Shown in pieces: positions 43,084 through 51,618 of a DNA stretch of 64,000 bases. A model generated the notes under the pieces. It did not search any database. It was not told where the DNA came from and saw only the letters and a program-made list of their open reading frames with translations. The position numbers and the translations under genes were made by a program. Numbering within the stretch: the first letter of the stretch is position 1; every line of letters starts with the position of its first letter. Source of the stretch: Actinomadura opuntiae (GTDB lineage: Bacteria > Actinomycetota > Actinomycetes > Streptosporangiales > Streptosporangiaceae); the NCBI RefSeq assembly GCF_030283205.1, contig NZ_JASNWF010000020.1, positions 62,001 to 126,000 of the forward strand. The letters are read 5' to 3'.

Positions 43084-43979
43084 GAGCCGTCGGGGTGCTC
43101 GGCGCAGAGGCAGCCGACGCCCCGCTCGATCCACTCCCGTCCGGCCCAGTCCGGGTGCCGCTCGATCATCAGCACCCGGACCTCCTCGACGATCGTCTCC
43201 TCGCTCACGGCGGAGTCGCGGCGCGCCCAGGTCTCGTCGCGCAGCAGTTCGAGATAGGCGCGGACGTCCCCGAGCAGCCGCGCGCCGCCGACGTCCCCGT
43301 GGCCCGGGACCACCACGCGGGGACGCTCGGCCGCCAGCCGCCCCATCACCTCGATCCACCGGATCCCGGAGACGTCGGCGTCGTGCGGCGGGAACCACGG
43401 GAAGATCGCGAACTGCCCGGTCTCCGCGAGGTCGCCGGTGAACATCACCCCGGCGTCCGGGACCGTCACCACCTGGTCGCCCCGGCTGTGCGCCCGGCCG
43501 GTGGCCCGCAGCCGCACCACCCGTCCGCCCAGGTCGAGGTCGTGCGAACGGTCGTAGACGGCGTCGGGCGCAACCAGCTCGACGCCTTCGAGCTCCCGGG
43601 CGACCGGCGTGCCGAGGCCCCGGAACATGGCCAGGTAGCCGGCGCCCTTCGCGGCGCGCTCGTCGGCCTGCGCGCCGTTGACCAGGTAGGTCGCCTCGTC
43701 GGCAAACACCTGCGCGCCGAACGAGTGCTCGGGGTGGAAATGCGTCGTGGTCAGATACAACTTGCGGCCCCCGGCGTACTCGGCCGCGAACTTCAGCACG
43801 CTCTCGGCGTTGCGCCGGCCCATCCCGGTCTCCACGACCAGCACCGAATGGGAGCCGCCGATCACGCCGATGTTCGGCACCAGCTGCACTCCGCGGTTGG
43901 GGATCACCACGAGATCGTCGGCGACCTCCTGCGCTCCGCCGACGTCGACGATCGGGTCGGGCGCCGTGTACTCGGCCAT
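43050..43979 (-). CDS. MBL-fold metallo-hydrolase
   Basis: A 309-residue metallo-beta-lactamase-fold protein. The metal motif reads TTHFHPEHSFGAQ, close to HxHxEH rather than the usual HxHxDH. Other ligands are His in TGRAHSRGDQVV, Asp in FTGDLAETGQF and His in VVPGHGDV. It should hydrolyse an ester, thioester or lactone. RBS GAGGAG. It diverges from the LysR gene with 113 bp between the starts, so LysR is its likely regulator. Confidence 0.82.
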   Translation of the reverse strand: MAEYTAPDPIVDVGGAQEVADDLVVIPNRGVQLVPNIGVIGGSHSVLVVETGMGRRNAESVLKFAAEYAGGRKLYLTTTHFHPEHSFGAQVFADEATYLVNGAQADERAAKGAGYLAMFRGLGTPVARELEGVELVAPDAVYDRSHDLDLGGRVVRLRATGRAHSRGDQVVTVPDAGVMFTGDLAETGQFAIFPWFPPHDADVSGIRWIEVMGRLAAERPRVVVPGHGDVGGARLLGDVRAYLELLRDETWARRDSAVSEETIVEEVRVLMIERHPDWAGREWIERGVGCLCAEHPDGSQSGTSGDRLT

Positions 43980-44092
43980 TGCGTGGACTCCTCGATCGCA
44001 GGTCAGTGACGGTCCCAGTGCAGCGCCGGGACGTCCCGGGCGTCCAACACCGGTTCCGTTCACCCGATACCGTCCGCGTATCGTCACCGGTG

Positions 44093-44956
44093 ATGGACCT
44101 ACGCTCCCTGCGCTACTTCGTGGCCGTCGCCGAAGAACGCCACTTCGGACGCGCCGCCGCGCGCCTGCACATGACCCAGCCGCCGCTGAGCCGGGCCGTC
44201 AAGCAGCTGGAGACCGAGCTCGGGGCCGTCCTGCTGCACCGCTCGCCCGCCGGGGTCACGCTGACCGCCGCCGGGACGGCCCTCTACGACGAGGCGCGGC
44301 TGCTGCTGGAGCAGGCCGAGCAGCTGCGCGTCCGCGTCGCCGCCGCGACCGGCGCCGCCACCCTCACGATCGGCACGCTCGCCGACAGCGCGCAGCAGGC
44401 GGGCACCCGGCTGGCGGCGGCCTTCCGCCGCCGCCACCCCGGCGTCGAGGTCCGCGTCCGGGAGGCCGACCTCACCGACCCGACCACCGGGCTGCGCGCC
44501 GGGCTGGTCGACGTCGCGCTCACCCGGACCCCGTTCGACACCACCGGGATCACCGTCCACGAGCTGCGCGCCGACCCCGTCGGGGTCGTCCTGCGCACCG
44601 ACGACCCGCTCGCCGGGCGCGCATCCGTGCGGCTGGGCGACCTCGCCGGCCGCCGCTGGTTCCGGTTCCCGGACGGGACCGACCCGCTGTGGTCCGCCTA
44701 CTGGACCGGCCCCGCGGCCGGCTCCGCCGCCGACGGGCCCGTGGTGCGCACCGTCAACGAATGCCTCCAGGCCGTCCTTTGGAGCGGGACGATCGGCCTG
44801 GGCCCGCTCGCCGACGCGCTGCCCGAGGGCCTCACCTCGGTGCCCGTGACCGACATGCCGCCGAGCCGGCTGGTCGTCGCCTGGACCGGCACGGAGCCCG
44901 GCCCCCTCGTCCGCTCCTTCGCCCGGATCGCACTGGCGGCCGTCAGCCCAGCGTGA
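44093..44956 (+). CDS. LysR-family transcriptional regulator
   Basis: A 287-residue regulator. The winged helix-turn-helix is in DLRSLRYFVAVAEERHFGRA, ARLHMTQPPLSRAVKQLETE. The effector-binding part runs from ATLTIGTLADSAQQAG through ADPVGVVLRTDDPLAG to VRSFARIALAA. It diverges from the MBL hydrolase gene, a typical arrangement for a LysR regulator and its target. The 3' end overlaps the convergent MDR remnant by 14 bp. The inducer is unknown. Confidence 0.87.
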   Translation: MDLRSLRYFVAVAEERHFGRAAARLHMTQPPLSRAVKQLETELGAVLLHRSPAGVTLTAAGTALYDEARLLLEQAEQLRVRVAAATGAATLTIGTLADSAQQAGTRLAAAFRRRHPGVEVRVREADLTDPTTGLRAGLVDVALTRTPFDTTGITVHELRADPVGVVLRTDDPLAGRASVRLGDLAGRRWFRFPDGTDPLWSAYWTGPAAGSAADGPVVRTVNECLQAVLWSGTIGLGPLADALPEGLTSVPVTDMPPSRLVVAWTGTEPGPLVRSFARIALAAVSPA

Positions 44957-45275
44957 GGACGACCTTGCCGCGGCCGTGGCCGGTCGCGACCAGGCGGTGC
45001 GCGTCCGCCGCGCGGTCGAGCGGGAACGTCGCGCGGACGTGCAGCCGCAGCCGCCCTTCGGCGTGGAACCGGGCGGCCTCGGCGACGCGCGCCGCCGACC
45101 GCTTGTCCGGCGGCGTCCGGACGCCCAGTTCCGCGGCCCGGGCAAGGTCGAACGGCTGCACCCCGGCCGCCCTCACGCGGACCCGCACCTGTCCGGGCCC
45201 GGCCTCCGGCGCCGGGACCTCCATCACCCGCAGCACGTCCGGGCCGCCCGGCGCGTCGAATCCCGCAACCCGCAT
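44943..45275 (-). pseudogene. Quinone oxidoreductase-like MDR remnant with internal deletion
   Basis: A 110-residue frame that joins the first about 48 residues of an MDR protein (GGPDVLRVMEVPAPEAGPGQ, VRVRAAGVQPFDLA) directly to its last about 62 (AAELGVRTPPDKRSAARVAE, then DAHRLVATGHGRGKVVLTLG). The entire nucleotide-binding Rossmann half is missing, about 190 residues, yet the frame is intact. It cannot be an active reductase. RBS AGGGAGGGG and a MerR-type promoter are still present upstream. Confidence 0.8.
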
Positions 45276-45305
45276 GACCCCTCCCTTGAGCCGTTCAAGG
45301 AAGAC

Positions 45306-45334
45306 CGTAGAACCTCGACCAAACTCGAGGTCAA
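45306..45334 (-). promoter_or_regulatory. Promoter with MerR-type operator in the spacer
   Basis: On the minus strand TTGACC (45334-45329) and TCTACG (45311-45306) are 17 bp apart, and a perfect ACCTCGA/TCGAGGT inverted repeat (45312-45331) fills the spacer. This layout is typical of MerR-family activation. It serves the MDR remnant. Confidence 0.5.
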
Positions 45335-45384
45335 CGCGAACCGATTTTTGTGCCTCACGTACGGATTTCTCCCAGTTCACTAGG

Positions 45385-46779
45385 ATGCTTTCCGTGCGCG
45401 AAGATCAAGACGAGCGGGCCACCGGCGCCGAGGCCGTCGAACTGGCGACCGCGCCGCTGCGGCCGCTGCCCGACGACCCCGCGGGCGGCGACGATCCGGC
45501 GCCGGAGCCGGCCGGCGAACCGGCCGCCGCGGAACCCGAACCGGCCCCCGCGTACTGCGAGCACTGCGCCCGCCCCCTCCCGCCCGGCGCGCACCGGTTC
45601 TGCAGCGACGCGCACCGCGCCGCCCACGAGCAGGAGGCCGACCGCCGCGACGCCGCCGGGACCGCCGCCCTGCAGACCTTCGGCGACGACGTCGAGCGGC
45701 TCGGCGATCTGGTCGTCCAGCTGGTCAAGGCCGCCGCCGCGCTCGGCGAGCGGCTGGACGGCGAGGTCCGCGGCGCCATCGACGGCGGCACGCAGGCCCT
45801 CGCCGAGGCCCGCGCCGCCCGCCGCGCCGCCGCCGAGGCCGACGCCCGCACCCGCGAGGCCGAGGCCCGCGCCGAGGCCGCCCGGGCCGAGGCCGCCGCC
45901 GCGCTGGAGGAGCTGCGCGAGGGCCTGGCCGCCGCGAAGACCAGCGTCGCCGCCGCGCAGGAGAGCGAGGCCAACGCCTGGAAGGAGGCCGGCGCCTCCC
46001 AGCAGGCCCGCGCCACCGCCGCCAACGAGGCCGCACACGCCGACGGGCTCCGCAAGCACGCCGAGGCGGCCTGGCGCACCGAGCACCAGGCCCGCACCGA
46101 GGCCGAGAACGAGCGCGACGCCCTCGCCGGACGCCTCACCGGCGAGCAGACCGCGCTCGCCACCGCGCACGCCGAGCTGAAGGAGGCCCGCGCGGAACTC
46201 GACGAGTCCCGCGCACGGCTCGACGCCGCCGCCGAGACCGAGCGGCGGCTGCGCGACGAACTGACCGCCGCGCAGGCCGAGGCCGCCCGGCTCGACGCCG
46301 AGCGCGAGTCCGCCGTCGCCCGCGCCGACGAGCAGGCCGCCCGCGCCGAGCGCGCCGAGCGGCTCGCCGACGAGACCGCGGCCCGCGCCGAGGGCGCCGA
46401 CGCCCGCATCGAGCGCGCCGAGCAGCGCGCCGAGACCGCCGCCGAGCGCGCCGACCGCGACGCCGCCACCGTCCGCTCCCTCCAGGACACCCTGCGCGCC
46501 GCGCTCGACCTGCCCGCCGTCGAGAAGCTGGACGAGGGCCAGGGCGTCCGCGTCGGCGAGTCCGGCGTGATCATCGCCCGGCCGGGCGGGCTGATCGGCG
46601 TCGAGCAGGTCCCGGACGTCCTGGACGGCGAGCTCGCCGCCCGGTTCGCCCGCGCCGTCCTGGCCGTCCGCGTCCACCAGGCCACCCAACGCGCCGTCCA
46701 GGACGTCGCCGTGCAGGACACCGCCGTGCAGGACACCGCTGTGCAGGACACCGCTGTGCAGGGCGGCGCCGACGAGTGA
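45385..46779 (+). CDS. Long Ala/Glu coiled-coil protein with N-terminal zinc-finger-like motif
   Basis: A 464-residue hydrophilic protein. Residues of about 10-55 are acidic and Pro-rich. About 57-85 hold YCEHCARPLPPGAHRFCSDA with a following His (Cys-x2-Cys and Cys-x3-His), a likely zinc site. About 100-400 are almost continuous coiled coil of Ala, Glu, Arg. The C-terminus has the repeat AVQDT. It resembles KfrA-like or SMC-arm-like proteins in composition only. The ATG at 45385 is used; a GTG at 45394 just after TAGGAT could be a leaderless start. The function is unknown; a DNA-binding or scaffolding role is inference. Confidence 0.65.
   Translation: MLSVREDQDERATGAEAVELATAPLRPLPDDPAGGDDPAPEPAGEPAAAEPEPAPAYCEHCARPLPPGAHRFCSDAHRAAHEQEADRRDAAGTAALQTFGDDVERLGDLVVQLVKAAAALGERLDGEVRGAIDGGTQALAEARAARRAAAEADARTREAEARAEAARAEAAAALEELREGLAAAKTSVAAAQESEANAWKEAGASQQARATAANEAAHADGLRKHAEAAWRTEHQARTEAENERDALAGRLTGEQTALATAHAELKEARAELDESRARLDAAAETERRLRDELTAAQAEAARLDAERESAVARADEQAARAERAERLADETAARAEGADARIERAEQRAETAAERADRDAATVRSLQDTLRAALDLPAVEKLDEGQGVRVGESGVIIARPGGLIGVEQVPDVLDGELAARFARAVLAVRVHQATQRAVQDVAVQDTAVQDTAVQDTAVQGGADE
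46696..46770 (+). repeat. 15-bp tandem repeat at the 3' end of the coiled-coil gene
   Basis: Five units of about GTGCAGGACACCGCT, in frame, coding for VQDTA. The middle three are nearly identical, the outer two diverged. Confidence 0.9.
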
Positions 46780-46942
46780 CCCCGCGCGCCCGCCGACGAG
46801 CGCACGGCGTCCATCCCTGAGCGCGGTTCATGGCGGGAAACCGACGTCACCCATGTCGGCGTCGGGAATCCGCCAGCCCGGTTCCGTCCGCGCCTGTTGG
46901 CTGTGAGGCGTCCTCCGCCCCCCAACCTCCAGGACGGAACCG

Positions 46943-48139
46943 ATGCGCACGGCCATCACTCCGGCCACCGGCCGGATCGCCCCTCCCTCGTCCGGCTGGC
47001 CCGCAGTGCTCGCGTTGACGACGGGCATCTTCGCGATCACCACCACCGAGATCCTGCCGATCGGGCTGCTGACCTCGATCGGGACGGATTTCACCGTCTC
47101 CGACGGCACGGCCGGGCTGACGATGGCGCTGCCCGGCTACGTCGCGGCCGCCTCCGCCCCCACCGTCACCGTCGCGACCGCGGGCGTCGACCGCCGACGG
47201 ATGCTGTGCGCCTTCATGCTCCTGCTGACCTGCGCGAACGTCCTCGCCGCCGGGGCACCGGCGTACTGGGCGGTGCTGCTGTCCCGGGTCCTGGTCGGGA
47301 TCGTCATCGGCGGCTTCTGGTCGATCGGCGCCGGACTGGCCGGCCGGCTCGTCCCCGCGCGGTCGGCGCGGCGGGCCACCGCGGTCGTGTTCTCGGCCGT
47401 CCCGCTGGGCTCGGTCCTCGGCGTGCCGCTGGGCACGCTGATCGGTGACCTCGCGGGGTGGCGGGCCGGGTTCCTCATGCCGGGCGCGCTGTCGGCGGCG
47501 GTGCTGGTCGCGCTGGCGTTGCTGCTGCCCCCGCTTCCCGCCGAGCGGGCCGCGCGCCTCGAGGTGCTGCGCGGCATGCTCCGCGGCACCGGCACCCGGT
47601 CCGCCCTGCTGCTGACCTTCCTCATCGTCCTAGCGCACTTCGGCGCTTACACGTATGTGACACCGTTCCTCGAAGACGTCACGAAGGTGGCGCCGGCACG
47701 GATCTCGCTCTTCCTCCTCGTCTACGGCGCCGCGGGGATCGCGGGCACCTTCCTGGCGGGCACGGCCGCCGCCCGCCGCCCCTACGCCGCGTTCGGGGCC
47801 GCCGGAGCCCTGATCGCCCTCGCCGTCCTGGCGCTGCCGTTCCTCGGACGCGCGGAACCGGGCGCCCTCGGGTTGCTCGTCGTCTGGGGGATCGGCTACG
47901 GCGCCGTCCCGGTCTGCTCGCAGGCGTGCTTCGCCCGATCGGCCCCGCGGAGTCCGGAGGCCGCCTCGGTCCTGTTCACGGCGTCGTTCCAGGCGACCCT
48001 GTCGAGCGGCGCCCTGGCCGGAGGCGTCGTCCTGGACCACACGTCCCCGCGGACGGTGATGCTGCTCGGTGGCGCGACCGCGGCCGCCATGGTCGTCACG
48101 ACCGCCCTTCTCGGCCGCGTCACTGGCGGCGAATGCTGA
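46943..48139 (+). CDS. MFS transporter (DHA1-type exporter)
   Basis: A 398-residue membrane protein with twelve predicted hydrophobic segments. The first reads LALTTGIFAITTTEILPIGL, and VDRRRMLCAFMLLLTCANVL carries the A-like loop. VLLSRVLVGIVIGGFWSIGA and FSAVPLGSVLGVPLGTLIGD are typical of AraJ/PbuE-like drug or sugar exporters. It would export a small molecule with proton motive force. No regulator is adjacent. The substrate is unknown. Confidence 0.85.
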   Translation: MRTAITPATGRIAPPSSGWPAVLALTTGIFAITTTEILPIGLLTSIGTDFTVSDGTAGLTMALPGYVAAASAPTVTVATAGVDRRRMLCAFMLLLTCANVLAAGAPAYWAVLLSRVLVGIVIGGFWSIGAGLAGRLVPARSARRATAVVFSAVPLGSVLGVPLGTLIGDLAGWRAGFLMPGALSAAVLVALALLLPPLPAERAARLEVLRGMLRGTGTRSALLLTFLIVLAHFGAYTYVTPFLEDVTKVAPARISLFLLVYGAAGIAGTFLAGTAAARRPYAAFGAAGALIALAVLALPFLGRAEPGALGLLVVWGIGYGAVPVCSQACFARSAPRSPEAASVLFTASFQATLSSGALAGGVVLDHTSPRTVMLLGGATAAAMVVTTALLGRVTGGEC

Positions 48140-48195
48140 AGCGGGGGATATTTCGCCGGTTAGGGTTGCCGGATGGCAGGGCGCGTGTCACGCTG

Positions 48196-48218
48196 AAGTG
48201 GAGATAGTTTCCCCACTT
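48196..48218. promoter_or_regulatory. Operator-like inverted repeat before the Ddn-like gene
   Basis: AAGTGG and CCACTT separated by 11 bases, 18 bp before the start at 48237 and overlapping the expected promoter. It resembles TetR-type sites. Confidence 0.4.
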
Positions 48219-48236
48219 AACTGTGAAGGAGGGCTC

Positions 48237-48656
48237 ATGGCCTCCGTTGACCTCCCGCCGCGGCTGGCGCGGATGAGCCGCGTCCCGTACCGGCTGCTCA
48301 CCTGGGGCGTGCCGATGGGGCCGCTGGTCCTGCTGCGCACCCGCGGCAGGCGCAGCGGCCTGCCGCGCACCGCCCCGGTCGCCCTGCTGAAGCTCGACGG
48401 CCGGCAATGGCTCGTCTCACCGTTCGGTGAAACGCACTGGGTGCGCAACGCCCGCGCCGACGGACGGGCGAGCCTCGGGCGCGGGCGCCGCCTCCGCCCG
48501 GTGCGCCTCACCGAGATCGACGACGACCGCAAAGCGGACGTCCTGCGCGCCTACCGGCGCAAATTCGGCATCGTCCCGTTCGTCCGCGACGCCTTCGCCG
48601 CCGACGAGAACACGAACCACCCCGTCTTCCTCGCCGAACCCCCGAAGAACGCGTAA
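48237..48656 (+). CDS. Deazaflavin (F420)-dependent nitroreductase-family (Ddn-like) protein
   Basis: A 139-residue split-beta-barrel protein. LVLLRTRGRRSGLPRTAPVA, WLVSPFGETHWVRNARAD and the acidic C-terminal helix match the Ddn/F420H2-dependent quinone reductase family. It would bind F420H2 at the membrane and reduce quinones or other acceptors. RBS GAAGGAGG. It is monocistronic behind an operator-like repeat. Confidence 0.82.
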   Translation: MASVDLPPRLARMSRVPYRLLTWGVPMGPLVLLRTRGRRSGLPRTAPVALLKLDGRQWLVSPFGETHWVRNARADGRASLGRGRRLRPVRLTEIDDDRKADVLRAYRRKFGIVPFVRDAFAADENTNHPVFLAEPPKNA

Positions 48657-48729
48657 CCCTTCCGCTCTCGACATGCACAGCGATTTTTTGGCAGCGTCGA
48701 TCGTCCACCGACGTCTCGGGAGCCGACCT

Positions 48730-49653
48730 ATGCCAGCGCAAGCCCTCGCCCCCGAAGTCGCCGCCTTCTACACGCGGCAGAGCGACTTCTCCTCGCCGGG
48801 CCGCATGGCCGGCCTCTACGCGGAGCTTCCGGCGGACCCGGCGCGCCTGGCCGAGATCACCCGCGGCTTGATGATCCACCGCGTCGAAGGCGACCTGTTC
48901 CGTCACCGCATCGCGCCGGACCGGCTCCACGGCGACGCCGAGACCCGATACCTCGACGACATCCTGGCCGTGATCGCCGGACGGGACGACGCGCCCCTGA
49001 CCAGCCCGCGCGCACCCGGTGACCGGTTCGTCGGCGTGTGCCGCGACTTCGCGCTGCTGCACTGCTCGCTGCTGCGCCACTCCGGCGTCCCCGCACGCCT
49101 GCGCACGGGCTTCGCCGACTACTTCACCACCGACGGCTTCCACATGGACCACGTGGTCACCGAGTACTGGGACGACTGGCACGGATGGCGGCTCGCGGAC
49201 GCGCAACTGGCCGACCCGTCTCTGTACGGCGTCGACTTCGATCCCATGGACGTGCCGCGCGATCGGTTCCTGGTCGCCGGCGCCGCCTTGGATCTCATCC
49301 GCTCGGGCGACGCGGCGCCCGCGTCGTTCGGCGTGCCCGTTCCGGACCGGCTGCTGGCGGGGGAGTGGTTCGTGATCGGCGAGGTCCGCATCGACCTGGC
49401 CGCGCTCAACAAGGTCGAGACGCTGCTGTGGGACGTCTGGGGAGCCTGGGCGAGCGACGACGACGCGCTGACCGACGACGTCCGCGCCCTCTACGACCAG
49501 GTCGCGCACGTCACGCGTGACGAAGTCGATTTCGATACCGCGCGCGCCCTGTTCACCGGGAACCGGGCGCTCAGGACGCCGCGGACGGTGTTGTCGCTCG
49601 CGCCTTTCAACGGCCCCGCGAACGTGGTGCTTCGTGGTCACTCGCCGTCGTAG
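48730..49653 (+). CDS. Transglutaminase-like cysteine peptidase-fold protein
   Basis: A 307-residue soluble protein with a transglutaminase-like core: Cys in FVGVCRDFALLHCSLLRHSG, His in FHMDHVVTEYW and Asp in WRLADAQLADP form the expected triad. The N-terminal region is helical and the C-terminus has LAALNKVETLLWDVWGAW. The family includes proteases and amide hydrolases; the substrate is unknown. Its 3' end overlaps the convergent DUF488 gene by 16 bp. Confidence 0.75.
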   Translation: MPAQALAPEVAAFYTRQSDFSSPGRMAGLYAELPADPARLAEITRGLMIHRVEGDLFRHRIAPDRLHGDAETRYLDDILAVIAGRDDAPLTSPRAPGDRFVGVCRDFALLHCSLLRHSGVPARLRTGFADYFTTDGFHMDHVVTEYWDDWHGWRLADAQLADPSLYGVDFDPMDVPRDRFLVAGAALDLIRSGDAAPASFGVPVPDRLLAGEWFVIGEVRIDLAALNKVETLLWDVWGAWASDDDALTDDVRALYDQVAHVTRDEVDFDTARALFTGNRALRTPRTVLSLAPFNGPANVVLRGHSPS

Positions 49654-50171
49654 ACGAGGAGGCCGTCGGGGCGTAGGCGTGCTCCTGGTGTGGGCGGGTG
49701 TTCGGTGAGGCGGCCGTCGTGGGCGAGGTGCAGGACGGACCGGCCGCGGGCCAGGACCGCGAAGTCGGCGATGAGCCGCCGGTGGCAGCGCCACCACACC
49801 GACTCGCTGCACATCACCGCCGTGCGCTTGCGGTCGGCCTCCGGGAGCAGTTCGTCCATGGCGGCCGCGAATTCGGGATCGCGGGTGTAACCGGCGTAGC
49901 CGCGGAAGGAGTCGTTGCGCCAGAAGGTGTCGGGGGAGTCGGGCGCGGCCCGGCGGAAGCCGCCGAGCCGCTTCTCCCACCGGTAGCCGATGCCCGCCTC
50001 GGGCAGCCACTCGCTCAGGGCGTCGCGGTGCACGTCGGGGTTGCGGCGGCTGCCGGGCGCGGTCCGCACGTCCACCACGTCCCGCACTCCGGCGCCTTGC
50101 AGCAGGGATGCGAGTTCCTCCCGTCCCGCCGTCCCGTGCCCGAACGTCAGCAGCGGCTCGTTGTCGTCCAC
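49638..50171 (-). CDS. DUF488 domain protein
   Basis: A 177-residue protein of the DUF488 family. LLTFGHGTAGREELASLLQG, VRDVVDVRTAPGSRRNP, YRWEKRLGGFR and VMCSESVWWRCHRRLIADF are the typical blocks, including the Cys-x-Glu and Cys-His pairs. Members are often linked to DNA repair or stress operons but have no proven activity. It is monocistronic here. Confidence 0.85.
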   Translation of the reverse strand: MDDNEPLLTFGHGTAGREELASLLQGAGVRDVVDVRTAPGSRRNPDVHRDALSEWLPEAGIGYRWEKRLGGFRRAAPDSPDTFWRNDSFRGYAGYTRDPEFAAAMDELLPEADRKRTAVMCSESVWWRCHRRLIADFAVLARGRSVLHLAHDGRLTEHPPTPGARLRPDGLLVYDGE

Positions 50172-50214
50172 ACACCCAGCATCCCCACTTCGGGGGTGTC
50201 GTCGCCCTGGGGCA

Positions 50215-50838
50215 TTACGCTTCCCGGATGCTGACGGCCGTGCGGTGGTGGCGGGGCGCGTCCACCTCGTCGAGAAGCGCGATCGCGAAGTCCGCGTAGG
50301 AGATCCGGCGGGCCATGTCCCCGTGGTCGGCGAGCTCGTACCGGCCGGTGCGCGCGCCGTCGTGGTCGAAGTCGCCCGCGGGGGCGATGTAAGCCCAGTC
50401 CAGGTCGCTTGCCCGCAGTTCCTCCAGTCCCGCCGCGTGGCCGAGGGAGAACGGACGGAACTCGTCCGGAAAGCCGGGCTCGTCCATCAAGCGCGTGCCG
50501 GACGCCCCGGGCATGACCGTTGCGATGCCGACCAGCACCAGGCGACGCACGCCCGCCTTCGTCAGTCCGGTGACCAGGGCACGGGCCGAGGTGGTGAAGA
50601 AGTCGTGCGGCGGCACCGACAGGTCCACGGCGGCGCTGATGGCGGCGTCGTGCCCGGCGGCGGCCTGCTCGATGCCGGCCTCGTCGGTGACGTCGCCCGC
50701 CACCACCCGCGCGCCGTCCAGGTCGCCGTGGCGTGCGGGGTCGCGCACCACGGCGGTGACCTGATGGCCGCGCCGCCGCGCCTCCGCGACGGCCTGACGC
50801 CCCGCGCGACCGCCCGCACCGAAGACCACGATGTTCAT
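50215..50838 (-). CDS. NAD(P)-binding NmrA/SDR-like oxidoreductase
   Basis: A 207-residue atypical short-chain dehydrogenase. NIVVFGAGGRAGRQAVAEAR is the nucleotide-binding start. VVAGDVTDEAGIEQAAAGHD, VRRLVLVGIATVMPG and LDWAYIAPAGDFDHDGA match the NmrA-like/'NAD(P)H-binding' group that includes redox-sensing and quinone-related enzymes. The ATG at 50838 gives the normal length. It diverges from the HxlR regulator, which probably controls it. Confidence 0.83.
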   Translation of the reverse strand: MNIVVFGAGGRAGRQAVAEARRRGHQVTAVVRDPARHGDLDGARVVAGDVTDEAGIEQAAAGHDAAISAAVDLSVPPHDFFTTSARALVTGLTKAGVRRLVLVGIATVMPGASGTRLMDEPGFPDEFRPFSLGHAAGLEELRASDLDWAYIAPAGDFDHDGARTGRYELADHGDMARRISYADFAIALLDEVDAPRHHRTAVSIREA

Positions 50839-50895
50839 GACGAACCACCTCTCAGCAGGGCCGGAGCCCATGTGCCCGGCCGGTTCGCCGACGCT

Positions 50896-50911
50896 AACCG
50901 GGGCCGCGGTT
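50896..50911. promoter_or_regulatory. Imperfect palindrome in the HxlR/NmrA divergent promoter
   Basis: AACCGGGGCCGCGGTT is palindromic with one mismatched pair. It lies between the two divergent starts and is a candidate HxlR operator. A TACTGT box (50929-50934) lies seven bases before the HxlR ATG, so that mRNA may be leaderless. Confidence 0.4.
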
Positions 50912-50940
50912 CCCTCCGGGATACCGGCTACTGTGGCGCC

Positions 50941-51339
50941 ATGAGGGAACCGCTGCCCGCCGACATGTTCGACGAGCTGTGCCCGTCATCGCTGAATCCG
51001 TTCCGGTTCGGCGACAAGTGGGCGGGGCTCATCATCCGCTGCCTCGAACAGGGCCCGCGCCGCTTCTCCGAACTGCGCGTGCCGCTGAGCCGCGTCACTC
51101 CCAAGGTCCTGACGCAGTCGCTGCGCTCCCTCGAACGGGACGGCCTGGTCAAGCGCACCGTCTACGCCGAGGCCACCCCGCACGTGGAGTACGAGCTGAC
51201 CCCGCTGGGCCGCAGCATGCTCGAACCGATGGCGGCCGCCTGCGCCTGGGCCGAGCAGCACTGGGACGAACTGCTCGACGCCCGCGAGTCCTACGACGCC
51301 CCATCCAGCACGCCGGCAGACGTAACCCCAACGGCCTGA
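50941..51339 (+). CDS. HxlR-family transcriptional regulator
   Basis: A 132-residue winged-helix regulator. CPSSLNPFRFGDKWAGLIIR, RRFSELRVPLSRVTPKVLTQ and SLRSLERDGLVKRTVYAEA are the HxlR core; the usual N-terminal Cys is present. HxlR proteins sense electrophiles or quinones and regulate a divergent oxidoreductase, as arranged here. It probably has a leaderless or very short 5' end. Confidence 0.87.
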   Translation: MREPLPADMFDELCPSSLNPFRFGDKWAGLIIRCLEQGPRRFSELRVPLSRVTPKVLTQSLRSLERDGLVKRTVYAEATPHVEYELTPLGRSMLEPMAAACAWAEQHWDELLDARESYDAPSSTPADVTPTA

Positions 51340-51618
51340 TCAGCCGCCGTGAGCCGCCAGCGGTGCAGTGGCGGACAAACGTGCGGTGAGGATATGCCTG
51401 CTCCGGTGGTCCACATAGGCCGTCAGATGCGGCATGGCGAGGAGCACGGCTTTGACAGGCGAGCCCTTATCGCCGAGCTCCTGCCACGTGCGGCCAGGAC
51501 AGGGGTGAGGGACGCAGAGGTCGACCGTGCCATGAGTAGACCGTTCAGGACTGATCTTGGCCGGGCGCCCAGACTGGACGCGCGCTTGACCGACGAAATC
51601 AGCAAATGGAGCACTCAC
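51340..51618 (-). CDS. Possible small hypothetical protein
   Basis: A 92-residue frame whose GTG overlaps the stop of the GNAT gene (GTGA). It has no recognised domain; HPCPGRTWQELGDKGSPVKA and LTAYVDHRSRHILTARL are visible. Third-position G+C is lower than in neighbours, so coding is doubtful. It could be a decayed gene. The stretch holds nothing else that I can support. Confidence 0.3.
   Translation of the reverse strand: MSAPFADFVGQARVQSGRPAKISPERSTHGTVDLCVPHPCPGRTWQELGDKGSPVKAVLLAMPHLTAYVDHRSRHILTARLSATAPLAAHGG

Noticed and set aside
45385..46779. Plasmid partition protein KfrA or an SMC protein
   Set aside because: Only composition matches; no Walker motifs, no plasmid genes and no clear KfrA N-terminus.
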